Shown here: positions 1 to 11,700 of the stretch, piece after piece
How the letters are laid out: the number at the start of each line of letters is the position of its first letter
How positions within the stretch are numbered: the stretch's first letter is position 1
Source: Haliclona indistincta
Taxonomy: Eukaryota > Porifera > Demospongiae > Haplosclerida > Chalinidae
DNA length: 64,000 nt
NCBI GenBank assembly: GCA_964017065.1
Contig: OZ024789.1
Coordinates: forward strand, 9,363,422 to 9,427,421
Direction of reading: 5' to 3'
Notes under the pieces: generated by a model
What the model was told of the DNA's origin: nothing
The model's database searches: none
Seen by the model: the letters and a program-made list of their open reading frames with translations, nothing else
Position numbers and translations under genes: made by a program

Positions 1-64
1 GCTAGTGGGGTGTGGCCGTCCTGTAACCAAGACAACAATAACAATAAAAACAGCCCCTCTCCCA

Positions 65-92
65 TCTCTCTCTCTCTCTCTCTCTCTCTCTA
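65..92. repeat. (CT)n microsatellite
   Basis: Pure CT dinucleotide run in the intron or flank of the ankyrin gene, 30 bp from its exon 4 donor. Confidence 0.9.
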
Positions 93-122
93 GCTCGCTC
101 TGTCTCTTTCTCTGAGTCTTAC

Positions 123-1308
123 ATCGTCAGTGCAATTGATCTCAACATGCTTGCTGATGAGGTTTTGGCAGATGGTCAGCGAGCCAATGGCTGCAGCAAA
201 GTGAAGTGGCGTCTTGCCGTCCTTGGTCGTGACAGTGATCTTAGCACCAACAGTGATGAGGCTGTCGGCACAATATTCATGCATGTACAGGAGCGCCTGA
301 GAGGGAGGGAGAGAGTGAGTGAGTGAGTGGGTGACTGAGTGAGTGAGTGAGTGAGAGGGAGAGAGAGGGTGAGTGAGTGAGTGAGTGAGTGAGAGGGAGA
401 GAGAGGGTGAGTGAGTGAGTGAGTGAGTGAGTGGGTGATGTGGGAGGGAGGGTGAGAGAGTAGAAAAGTGTGTCAAAGATAGAGTATGTCAGAGTGAAAG
501 GAGATACTCACCACATGTAGAGGTGTGTAGCCATCCTTGTCGGCTACAATGATAGCTCTTCTGAATCCACTAGCATTCAGTAAGAGCTGCATGAGATGCT
601 GATCTCCACTAGCACACGCCAAGTGGAGAGCAGTCCTACAATAACAATAACATCAGTGCTTTGTACAGTGTAGTTTAGAAGATAGACAATCAACACTCGA
701 TCAACCATTCCATCAGTTGATTGATCAATCCATCAATCAATCAATCTATCATCAATCAATCAATAGATTGATCAATCAATCATCAATCAATCAATAGATT
801 GAACAATCCATCAATCAATCCATCAATCGATCGGTCGATCAATCCATCAATCAATCAATCCATCAGTCAATCAATCCATCAATCAATCAGTCGATCAATC
901 TATAAATCAACCAATTCATCAATCGATTAACGACCGATCAACCAATCTTCCAATCGTTTAGTTGATTTTGCCATCAATCAAATCATCAGTTGGTCAACCA
1001 CCAATTCTTTACACATACCTATCCGCGCTCTCTCTCTCTCTCCTTCCCACTAGGTCACTTATTCCACTCATGCACCACCCTAACACTCACTCAATCATGC
1101 TCAGTCCCAATCTCCCTCTCCTCCTCCCTCCTTATCTCACTCACTCATCCGCCCACCCACTCATTCATTCACTCACTCACTCACATACTCACACACTCAC
1201 TCAATCACATACTAGTTCACTCACTCACTCACATACTAGTTCACTCACTCACTCACTCACTCACTCACTCACTCACTCACTCACTCACTCACTCACTCAC
1301 TCACTCAC

Positions 1309-1344
<36 letters not shown>

Positions 1345-2055
1345 TCTCCCTCTCTCCCTCTCTCCCTCCCTCCCTCCCTCCCTCCCTCCCGCTCCCTCCC
1401 TCCCTCCCTCCCTCCCTCCCTCCCTCCCGCTCCCTCCCTCCCCCTCCCTCCCTCACCCATCCACTCACCTTCCTGCCTTATCAACAAAGGCAGCGTCATA
1501 CTTCTTGGCTAGAGTCATCTCTTGGACTCTATCAGATTTGTCCTTAAGGACAGCGCGATGCAGTTTGGGCAGTTTCTTGATATCTTTATCAAGATACCCA
1601 AACGGCACCTAATGCAAAAAGGAAAAAATGATCTATGACAAAATTTCAGGATATCAGCAAGTTAAAAAATTCTCCTGCATTTTGCAGCAATGATATTTAT
1701 GCTTTTCAGTCACTAAAAAGCTGAAATCTAACCCAAAAATGTTTCTGTAGCTCAAAAAATCGACTTTCTCTAAGGACGCTTTCCAGCAGGCAAAAAGCAA
1801 ATTTGACAGGTCGCGAAAATTTCACGAAAAAGTTGAAAAACTAACATAAAAGTGTTTGCAATAGTGATAACTCACCTGAGGAGGAGCAAGGATGCTGTGC
1901 TTCCACTGGGAAACAAGCAGCGAGCTAGGTGATGGTTGCACCGACTTTGTGAGTGGTGGGGTGGCGCTAGCACTTGCTCCATGAGTGTTCCTTCCCTCTC
2001 CCCCAACAGGAACTTTCCCCTTCTTCTTCTTCTTGAAACCGAACGACCGAAGCAT
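123..2055 (-). CDS. Ankyrin-repeat protein, 5' four exons (3' end outside window)
   Basis: Four exons join in frame on the minus strand: 1876-2055, 1469-1608, 512-635 and 123-296, each with GT..AG signals, and the last ends at a GTAAGA donor close to the window edge. The ATG at 2055 opens a basic N-terminus (LRSFGF followed by a Lys run), then a Ser/Pro linker. Exon 2 holds a 'PKLHRAVL' lead-in helix. Exons 3-4 hold ankyrin repeats with the TALHLAC, TPLHV and TPLHFAA cores. The short basic start followed by a 'KLHRA' lead-in and ankyrin repeats resembles the N-terminus of the ANKRD26-type family, but ankyrin repeats are too general to assign orthology. The first open codon upstream of 2055 is not ATG. 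Introns are filled with CTCA/GAGT and GA microsatellites. Function is inferred only as protein-protein interaction. Confidence 0.8.
301..437. repeat. (GAGT)/(GAGAGG) microsatellite next to an acceptor
   Basis: Interrupted GAGT and GAGA array. On the gene's sense strand it reads CTCA/CTCT and directly precedes the acceptor of the ankyrin-gene exon starting at 296, so it serves as that exon's pyrimidine tract. Confidence 0.9.
710..950. repeat. Degenerate ATCA/ATCC tetranucleotide array
   Basis: About 240 bp of imperfect ATCA, ATCC and ATCG repeats (short gatcaatc-type units) within the ankyrin-gene intron 636-1468. Nothing coding is seen here. Confidence 0.85.
1135..1468. repeat. (CTCA)n, (CT)n and (CCCT)n compound microsatellite
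   Basis: Long CTCA array passing into CT and then CCCT runs. On the gene's sense (minus) strand it begins directly at the donor of the exon ending at 1469, as GTGAGTGG followed by GAGG repeats. Confidence 0.9.
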
Positions 2056-3008
2056 CTTTCTCCCGTCCGCGAGCAGTAAAGCCGACGAAGACCGCAGAGC
2101 GAAACACTCCACGTAGATGTCACCGAGAGAAATCTACTGAGTGTGGATGCTCAGAGCGTTCCCGGGCAAAGACTCTAGCGTCGCGGCCGCGGTTCCAAGG
2201 TTACCCGTTTAATATTTCGTAAACACGCCCACAAATTGTACGAACAAAACGAGTTACGGCAGAAAAATAGCGCCAAATTCAAAACACTTTAGTCATTTGC
2301 AATTGGACGGTGTCAACTTGTATCACTTAAACATTATTATTTTCAGAAGCACAATAGAATTACTATTTCTAATTTTGACTATAACATACAACATGCCGTA
2401 ACTGTAGGCAGAGATGATCATTCTACACTTACACCAACTTTGGAAGCAATAGCTCCCTGACTAAATTTTTTACAACAAATAATATGTACTGAGTTGCTAA
2501 AATCAGCTGAGTGCCCTCTTTAGGCTGTAAGCACTGTACGGTTTGAGTTTTTAACCGTAGAACCAAAGGATAGACTGACAGGAGGGAATGCTATGTACCC
2601 TGTTTTGGTCAATAATTTATGAGTTTTTAAAGTTGAAGCTAAGAAATAATATAAAATTGATAAACATTTATGTCTTAGAAAAAAAATTATTAGCTTAGAG
2701 CAGACTAACCATGATTTGGAACTCTCAAGGCCGAAAAGAATCGGAACGAACCAAACACGTGCTATCTTACAAATCCACGTGGTACAGCATAGAAGCAGCC
2801 ACGGAAATAGTCAAAACATGCTATTACACAAGCTAGCTAGCTAAGATAGTACTGTAAAAGTCTTCACTTGATGAGAGGACAAGTTGTACACTTATTAGAC
2901 CAGTAGCGCATAATGAATGAGATACCTCCAAACCGCTAACGTTTGCTACAAGTTTTTGTTTACATCATAATAATAAACCATGAGAGCTGTATTATGGTGA
3001 TGTGTGTG
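2056..3008. other. Intergenic, no gene seen
   Basis: Spacer between the ankyrin-gene start (2055) and the POC1 stop (3009), both on the minus strand. It is AT-rich, with no convincing ORF or splice-bounded exon. It presumably carries the ankyrin-gene promoter and the POC1 3' UTR. Confidence 0.6.
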
Positions 3009-3175
3009 TCAGTCTTGTGGTTGTATTTGCAGTGATATCTGTTGCTGGTTGTCGAGACACTCTTTCAGCTTGTTCTCTGTCATCGTGAGTCTCTGCTCTA
3101 GAATAGAGACAGTCTGAGAGAGGGGGGGAGAGAGGGGGGGAGAGAGGGTGAGGGAGGGAGAGGGAGAGGGAGAGG

Positions 3176-3224
<49 letters not shown>

Positions 3225-3233
3225 AAGAGGGAA

Positions 3234-3269
<36 letters not shown>

Positions 3270-3333
3270 GGAGGGAGGGAGGGAGGGAGGGAGGGAGGGA
3301 GGGAGGGGGGGAGGGAGAGAGGGAGAGAGGGAG

Positions 3334-3404
<71 letters not shown>

Positions 3405-3415
3405 GAAAGAGACAA

Positions 3416-3477
<62 letters not shown>

Positions 3478-4682
3478 CAAATAAATTGTTAGTTGATAAT
3501 AATCATGACTACAAAAGCATTATCAGTACAGTACGTCACATATCATGAAGATCGAAAAGTTTCATGGATACACTCAGCCAAATTCGCTTGAATGCATGAG
3601 ATTTCATAGTTTAAGGAAATACTATGTTTGAGCGAAATCGCAAAACCCATGTGAGTATGAGTTACGTCATAAATGTGACGGCACCAATCTGATTGGTGTT
3701 CCTATAGAATGCTAACCAAGCTTTTTATCTTTGAGAAATCAGTACTAGTTGTCATGTACCTGAGTGATGACGTCCAGTTGACCCACGATATGTTCTAGAG
3801 TAGTTGATAGACTGGTCGGCATTGTCATCTCCTCAAGGGGTGTGGTCTGGCTAGAAGGCTCCACCCCTCCTCTGTCCTGCTGTACAAGTGGTAGTGGCTG
3901 AGTCTGTCGTTCGGGAGATGGTGGGTATGGGTGGGTGGAGTGAAAGAGGCGTGGTCCAACACTAGTGATAGTGGGAGGGTGGGTCATGTGATCACACGGC
4001 GGCCTAGATGCATCCAACTACAGAAGAGAGTTAAGAAATCATCGTGTGAAAAAAGTGGATGAATTAAAAACAAGAGTTGCAGCATTACATTCAACTGCAC
4101 AACCAAGACCAAGCTAAGTTAGCTAACCAAGGGATGATGACAAGGACATCGCTTCCCTTCATAATGCTTTTAAGACACCAACGAAAAAATTTAGAAACTT
4201 CATGCTCAAAAAATAAATTTTATGCTCAAAAGAATGTACTGTATGTCACTCATCTTCAGTAACTGACTCTGTAAGCTGCTGGTAGTGCATGTACAGCAAC
4301 AGATAACTGTTTTATATAAAGTTGATTTTTTAATTTTACATGCACTGATAGGAACGTTGCAGGTACTGTATCCCTCGCACATGGGCTGAGGGTGACTGTA
4401 ACAATCTCTCCCTCCTCCTCCTCCTCTCTATCCCTCGCAAAAACTATCGATGATGATATGAGGTACCTCTTGTCCAGCAGTTGATAGCGAAGGAGGAGGA
4501 TAGTCATGATGTGTTGAGCAGGAGCTGGTCTCTTCCTCTGACCCTTGAGCACTGGGGAAGAAAGGGAGGAGGAAGGGAGGGAAGAGAGAGGAGGGAGGGA
4601 GGGAGGGAGGGAGGGAGGGAGGGAGGAGGGAGGAGGGGAGGGAGGAGGGAGGGAGGGGGAGGGAGGGAGGGAGGGAGAGAGG

Positions 4683-4775
<93 letters not shown>

Positions 4776-5712
4776 GAGAATGAGGAATGAGATAGAAAGA
4801 GACAGTCAGAGAACAAGAGAAAGAAGAGAGTGTGAGAGAGTGAGTGACAGTGGGAAAGACAAAAAAGGCAACAGTTGAAGCACAGTAGTAAAACACTATC
4901 ATAACGTTACCTTCAGTGTAGTCTATACTATCGAAGTTTGTCTTCCACACTAAGACCTAGGATGAGGAGAAGGAACATGAACAACAAGGAGAGGAATGAT
5001 GGTGGTTACCTGTTCATCGTTGCTAACAGAAGCAAAGAACTCTCCAGATGGTGAAAAATCCACACTATTGATAGGTCCCTGTAGAATGAATTGACAGCCA
5101 CATTTAACTCCAAAATTTTTTTCTTATTAATTTTTTTTTGTGAATCTTTATTATTATTTTGTTATCAATAATGATCGAAAAACATACTAAAGGGCAGATT
5201 TCTCAAGCAACATAAAAAGGCAAATTATTATTATGCTGAAGTGGAAGGCGGTTTCTATTGGTTCTGCTTGAGTGTGTTGATGAGCCAAGATAGCTCATAA
5301 TATGTTGCCTTCTCCTTTAAAAACTTGAATTCAGTGCTGCAACGCACATTCTTAATTTTACAAAATAATTTTTTTGAGCAAAATCTGAGAATCTAAAATT
5401 TTGCTCACCACAAAACATTTTTGGGGGTTGTAATAGAATGGTGGAATACCGTATAGCAGGAAAATTTCACGGTAGAAAGTTTTCGTGAATTTCAGACTGT
5501 TTGCAAAAATTTTATCCGCGAATGTCTTGTTTTAGTTGACAAAGATAAGCTAATAGCGCTGAAAATATTATTACTGAAATGCTCAATCTCACGCAATCGC
5601 GAAAATTTCCCACTATACAGTAATAATTTATTTCGTAGGAGTAATGTTGTGTGTGAGTGTGTGAGTGTGTGAGTGTGTGTTTGTGAGTGTGTGTGAGTGT
5701 GTGTGTGTGTGT

Positions 5713-5763
<51 letters not shown>

Positions 5764-8700
5764 TGTGTGTGTGTGTTACTATACCTTGTGTCCATGTAAT
5801 GTGTAGAATGGTCGTCCCTCAATAAGATCAAATATCTATTGTGAACACAGCAACAGAGACCAGTGACTTGCTATGAAACAAGTGACAGTCACCTTTAGAG
5901 TTGCATCAGAAGAGGAGGAGAGGAGATAGTTGCCAGAGGGATGGAATGCCAGACCGTTGACAGCACCAGTATGCACTATAGTGGAGTGAGAGACAAGAAG
6001 AATTATCACACACAACTAAGAAGACTCATCAGAAATAATTGATTCTACAAGCAACTGATTATGGGCTACTGAGCTTAAAAACTCCACTATGTTACTGAGG
6101 AGAATACTGGATGAGGTCTGCAACAGTGTAAAGAGACAGCAAGAGCCATGTGGTTTGGTTCACATCACATTTTAATTCTAGAGAATGCAACTGATTATCT
6201 TAAAATTATCGGTTTTACTATGTTACAATGTACTAAGTCACATGATGGAGTAAGCAGCCCCGTCATTGTAAGGGACTGAGTTACAATCACATTTTATGTT
6301 ACTATGTCCCGCCTCTCGAGACAGTGTATGCTCATCTCAATGCCTTGTTAGTAGTGATGTATCAGAGTGCTGTGGTGTACAGTAAACGTAGGAAATTTTG
6401 AGATGATAATTTGTTCGCGTTTTGTGGGTGCTCCCAGCGCAAATTTTTGCGTAATCCTCATACATTATGGCAACGAAATTTAGCCACGAAAATTTCAATT
6501 TGTTATGATAAAAAGGCAAAATGTGTTGTTGTACTGCACTGAACTGAACTCATGATATAGAATACGCACACTAGGCATCATGTGACAGTGCATGTCACAT
6601 GTCACATGTGACATGCACTGGCGCTTAATTTTTCAAAAAACCTTTGGCAGAAAACAAAATAAAACTGGTTGTTGTTTACTTATTTAGTACTCAGCGTTTA
6701 CCTGGCAACAATTATAGCCCAGTGTTTAACCCTTTAAATACTAAAATTATCTTGCTGGAATTTTAACCTCGTAAATGCTACAATTCTCAAGACTGTGTGT
6801 GTGCGAATATCTCGTGTGTCTTTTGTGCTACTGGTCTCAAATTTGTGTCCTTCTTCGCCAGTGAGTAGCTGCAATTGCCCACACTCAAGTCGGTCAATAT
6901 GCCCCTCCCACTGCGGCAGTGAATCTGATAAAGTGTAACTATCTCATCAAATTTTGCTCAAAGTTAGTACTTTGGGGCTGGCTACTGAAAAGTACATATA
7001 AATAGCAGTGGTTTAGGTGAGTGCAAAATGTAGCCCAGATCATGGAGAATGTGCAAAAATGTGTTTTCCGGGTGTCCTGAAGCCGTGGAATGTCAAAAAG
7101 ATTCAAAATTGTGTGTTGTGCTGTTTGTAGGATGTGTTGTGGGGTTTAATAAGCTCTTAGTGATGCCCTAGCTTTTCTGGTAACAATGCACTAACACCCA
7201 CTGGTCACCGCCTTCACACACCTTCTGTTACTCTTACAGTACCGTAGATTGGGAAATTTTCGGCGCTAAAATTTATTTAGTCGTCCATCCTTGCAAAGAA
7301 AATTAAACAACACGAAAACTTAACACAATGAGAATTTGTATTATACGTGCAGCTAGCAACGAAAATTAAACAACTCGAAAATTCAACATACAAAATTTTA
7401 TAGGTGAAAATTTCTGATCTACAGTGTTTCTATGCCCTAGACCTGCCCTAGACATACTGTAAGAGTAACATAAGGATGGATGAAGGTGGTGGTGACCCAT
7501 TAGAGGTTTGTGATAGCATTGTTACTAGCAAGCTAAGCACCAGTGTAAACAGAGGGAGGAGTGTGTAGTGTACACACAGTGACTAATAAATGGATTGTTG
7601 CACTGCAGGTACAGCAGACACATTTGTGTACCCAGAGATTCAAACAGAATTTTTCTTGTGGGGAACATCAGCTTTTTAGAGAGTCTGAGTCAACTCTGAG
7701 TACATGTACATGAGGCCGTCTAGGCTATTTTGACACAAAAGAAGCACTAAAGAAAAAAATTAACTTTCTGAAAATGATTCTTGGAGGAGACACTGGAGTT
7801 GGAGGTGGGAAATCACCCATTCCCATGAACCCTGGTACCACATAAACTTTCTAAGGAGTTAAATAATCAGTGAATGAGCTTTCAAAAGCATTCATGATGT
7901 GTGGTCAAGTGTGTGTGTCAGACCATAGATAATGAACAATACCTTACATAGACAATAAATTTACAATGTATACATTAGGGTAGTATTCTAGTATTCTATT
8001 ATCTAACATAGTAATTCTGTTATCTAAGTGACATACCTTTATAGTGCTGTAGTAACTTGTTCACTCTAATATCCCATATCTTGACCACATTATCAGTAGT
8101 GCCGGCAGCTATACAGTTACCATCAGGATGGAACGCCACTGACTGGACAAACCTACACAACAACAGATGAGGATAGTCATAAGAGGGAGGAGAGGAAATG
8201 GCTCTTGAATTTTGAAATGTAAATGTACTGGTATAAAGGCACTAAGCGGCATAGCTACCTGCAATGAATGGGATTCAACGATGTTATGCACAATGCAATT
8301 TGTTGCAGACAACAAAATTAATAAAATGCTTGTATCAAGCATTTATTACATGGTATGTCATCTTTCACCAATCGGATTGCTCTATTTTTTTCACCAATCG
8401 GATTGTCAATAACCTACATTAATGTAGGTTATTGACCACGAGTAGCGTCTTCCCGATGTTATTGCGCTCACAGTGATGAACTATGTAATAAATCATTTAT
8501 TGCCTACACAACTCGTTTGCCCTCGTACAGTCTCGGGCAACAGACTTTCCCGCGGTCATTAATGTCGGTTGATGCCCTCGCGTGAGGGCAATAACTAATA
8601 CTTATTTACCTTACAATAATTATTTTACCTTTAGTATAATACAGTGTATGTTATTCTTAGTAAACCACCACTCACCCAGCAATCAACATAGTATCACATT

Positions 8701-11700
8701 TCAAAAAGGGTCAACAGCTGGGGTGGGGAGGGTCAACAGCTAGAATAACATTATGGGTGTTACATGTAGCAGGGGACTGCCTGGAATAGTTTCATGTTAC
8801 ATGTTGGGTGGTTCTAACCTACTTCTAGGTATTGAACTGTACATAAGCTAATTCATAGCCCCACAGGTGAAACAGATACACACAAGCAAGAACACAACAA
8901 GAGGCTGTCAAGAGTACACATACAGTACACATGTAGAGAAACACAAGCACAAATCTATCAGTGATGAAGATACATGTACAAGTAGCTTTTCCAGATACAA
9001 CACAATAAAGAGACTAAAATTTGTTGAATACTAACCCACTCTGTTCATTGAAGGTATGGATACACTCCTTGTTCATCTTGTCCCATACTCGCACAGTCTT
9101 GTCATCACTAGCGGACACTATCAGTCGACTGTCGGGAGAGAACCTAGCACAGCGCACCCAGTTACTGTGACCACTCAGACAATACTGAAACCTCTGACGA
9201 TGAACCGTCCATACCTAGAACAAATCACAATTATGTAGTGGTATAGTTTCAAAGAACATCTGTGATTGTTTTGAGACAAAAATTAATCTATGGTTATAAT
9301 AATTATACAAATAAACTGCTAATAATTCTATTATGCATTTCTCTTTATGGGCTACACACACTTCATTCTTACTTAAGTGTACACACTTAGGTAAAATCAC
9401 TCTTTCCCTCAAATGAACACAGTTTATTGGATCTCAATATTCCTCATTCCTCATTCCTCACCTTAATGGTCTTGTCATCAGATGCTGTCAGTAGTGATTG
9501 TCCATCACTAGAGAACTCAACATGTCTGACACTAGCTGTGTGAGCCTTGAACATGGTGGACTCTCCTTTACTGCATGAATAAAACCTACCTATAAATGTA
9601 CATGTAGCTGTACATTTTAAGCAAGATGTCATTTTTCTGAATACTAAATTAAATCACTTTTAAAACTTTTAATGATGTTGGTCTACAGTGTTGATAGTAA
9701 TCAATGCTGGCTCTGATGTTTTTTTTGTTATGAAACCATTTTCACTAATGGCACCAAGAGGTTTTATTCAGTTGACATCAGTACTAATTTGTCGTACAGT
9801 ACCAGGAGCAAATACACAGTGTATAATGGGTGCCACCATCAGTTGGCAACTCACAACTGCCAAGTATGTGCCTCACTAACAATCTCAACCAACAGTGCAG
9901 GTTTACAATAATAATTCAGTAGACTGAAACTGTACCAAAGAAAGTGAAATATTTTGTCATGTACAGCAGTGTCAGCATTGCTGAAAAATGATACAAGTTA
10001 TAATACTGTACAGGTCATAATAATCATAATAAAATAACTCAGTAATTGAACACCTGTAACAGTATCATGACTTCAATAAAATTGTAACATTAAACATCAA
10101 AACCATTTTTAACTTCAATTCTCTATATTTCAATTCTGATCTATGTCTTTCCAACATATTCCGCACTTTTTCATAGTCTTCTCGAAATCCTAATCTAAGC
10201 AACCTGTGTTCCATTTTGTCACGAAAGTCACACCAAACACCTAACTCAAATCCATTCGTCTGCAAAAGCTGAAGATTCTTGAAAGATTGATAGTAGCTGT
10301 ACTTAGATCTAGTGATATGGATGCAGAGAAAATTGATGGCTGGTCTTTTGGTTTCCTTTTTTATTTTTAAAAATGCTGAGATAAGTTGAGCTGTGCAGCT
10401 ACTACAAGGAGAATGTGTCAGGTTGATAGATTTGATAGCCGATAATTTTTTTTCAAAATGTTCAAGTATCCGTTCTTCAGCATGCTTACCAACACGTTCA
10501 CTATTATGAGATGTGCTCACAAACATAATGTCCTGTTTACTGGGATCATGGTGCTCTACTACTGCCACAACCCAGGATGTCTGTAATATGCTATCAGAAG
10601 TATGTAACTTCTTGATTCCAGTCTCTGTAAGAAAATTTTTGGCTTCTAGATGTAATTTGATACCAACAAAAAAAGCTGCTGCCACCTTTTTCCAAACTCT
10701 TCTAAAGTAATTAAACAACACTTTTCTTTTGCGTTTAAGTTTATCGCCGCTGTCACGATGCATTGGCGGGTGTTTAATATCATCTACTATCTCGATGAAT
10801 TCAATCTTCTCTTCATCGGTCGGTTCAACCATTGGTTGCAGATATTTAGGTTGCTGATATTTAATTGTGTAAACAGATTCAATTGCTTGCTGATCATCCT
10901 TTGCTTGCTGATCATCCTTTGCTTGCTGATCATCCTTTGCTTGCTGATCATCATTTGCTTGCTGATATTCAAATGCTGCCAGATAATCAACTGCTTGCTG
11001 ATAATCAATTGCTAGCTGATATTCAAATGCTGCCAGATAATCAACTGCTTGCTGATAATCAACTGCTTGCTGATAATCAACTGCTTGCTGATAATCAATT
11101 GCTTGCTGATATTCAAATGCTGCCCGATAATCAATTGCTTGCTGATAATCAATTGCTTGCTGATATTCAAATGCTTGCTGATAATCAATTGCTTGCCTTT
11201 CTTGCTGATAATCAATTGCTTGCCTTTCTTGCTGATAATCAATTGCTTGCCTTTCTTGCTGATAATCAATTGCTTGCTGATAATCAATTGCTTGCCTTTC
11301 TTGCTGATAATCAATTGCTTGCTGATCATCCATTGCTTGCTGACCATCATCCATTGCTTGCTGAACATCCATTACTTGCTGCCCGTCCATTGCTTGCTGA
11401 CTATCATCCCTTGCTTGTTGCCCATCCATAGCTTGCTGATCTGGATACGCCTCACGGTAAGATCTCAGCGCATACTGACTATCTTGTCCACAAAAAGCGT
11501 CACGGCGTAGTCTCGGTGCGGATTTCCACTATTTTTAGTACGCTCGTTGCGCACTAGTCTGGCCGCTGCCCCTCCCCGCCTATTGCACCCACTCAATAGG
11601 CGGGGAGGGGCAGCGGCCAGACCATGGCCAGACTAGTTGCGCACGTGCCAAAATGTGACGACGGCACGGTGCCGCGCCGGACGAGATAGCGATTTTTCTA

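Noticed and set aside
90..476. Ser/Thr/His-Leu-rich ORFs over CTCA and GAGT arrays (also 962-1612, 2992-3492, 4256-4950, 35764-36279, 37642-37858, 42453-42857)
   Set aside because: Low-complexity translation of microsatellites in introns, open in several frames at once. True exons overlap only their edges.
10065..11429. DAL1 as a dCMP deaminase or tRNA adenosine deaminase
   Set aside because: Those families have different spacing and lack the SPCxxC plus 'IKFLCI/GF.I..W' pattern. Kept as the main alternative because no profile search could be run.
10865..11510. Plus-strand Leu/Ala-Asp repeat ORFs antisense to DAL1
   Set aside because: A tandem repeat without stops is open in several frames. 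Only the minus-strand frame continues into a conserved deaminase domain.
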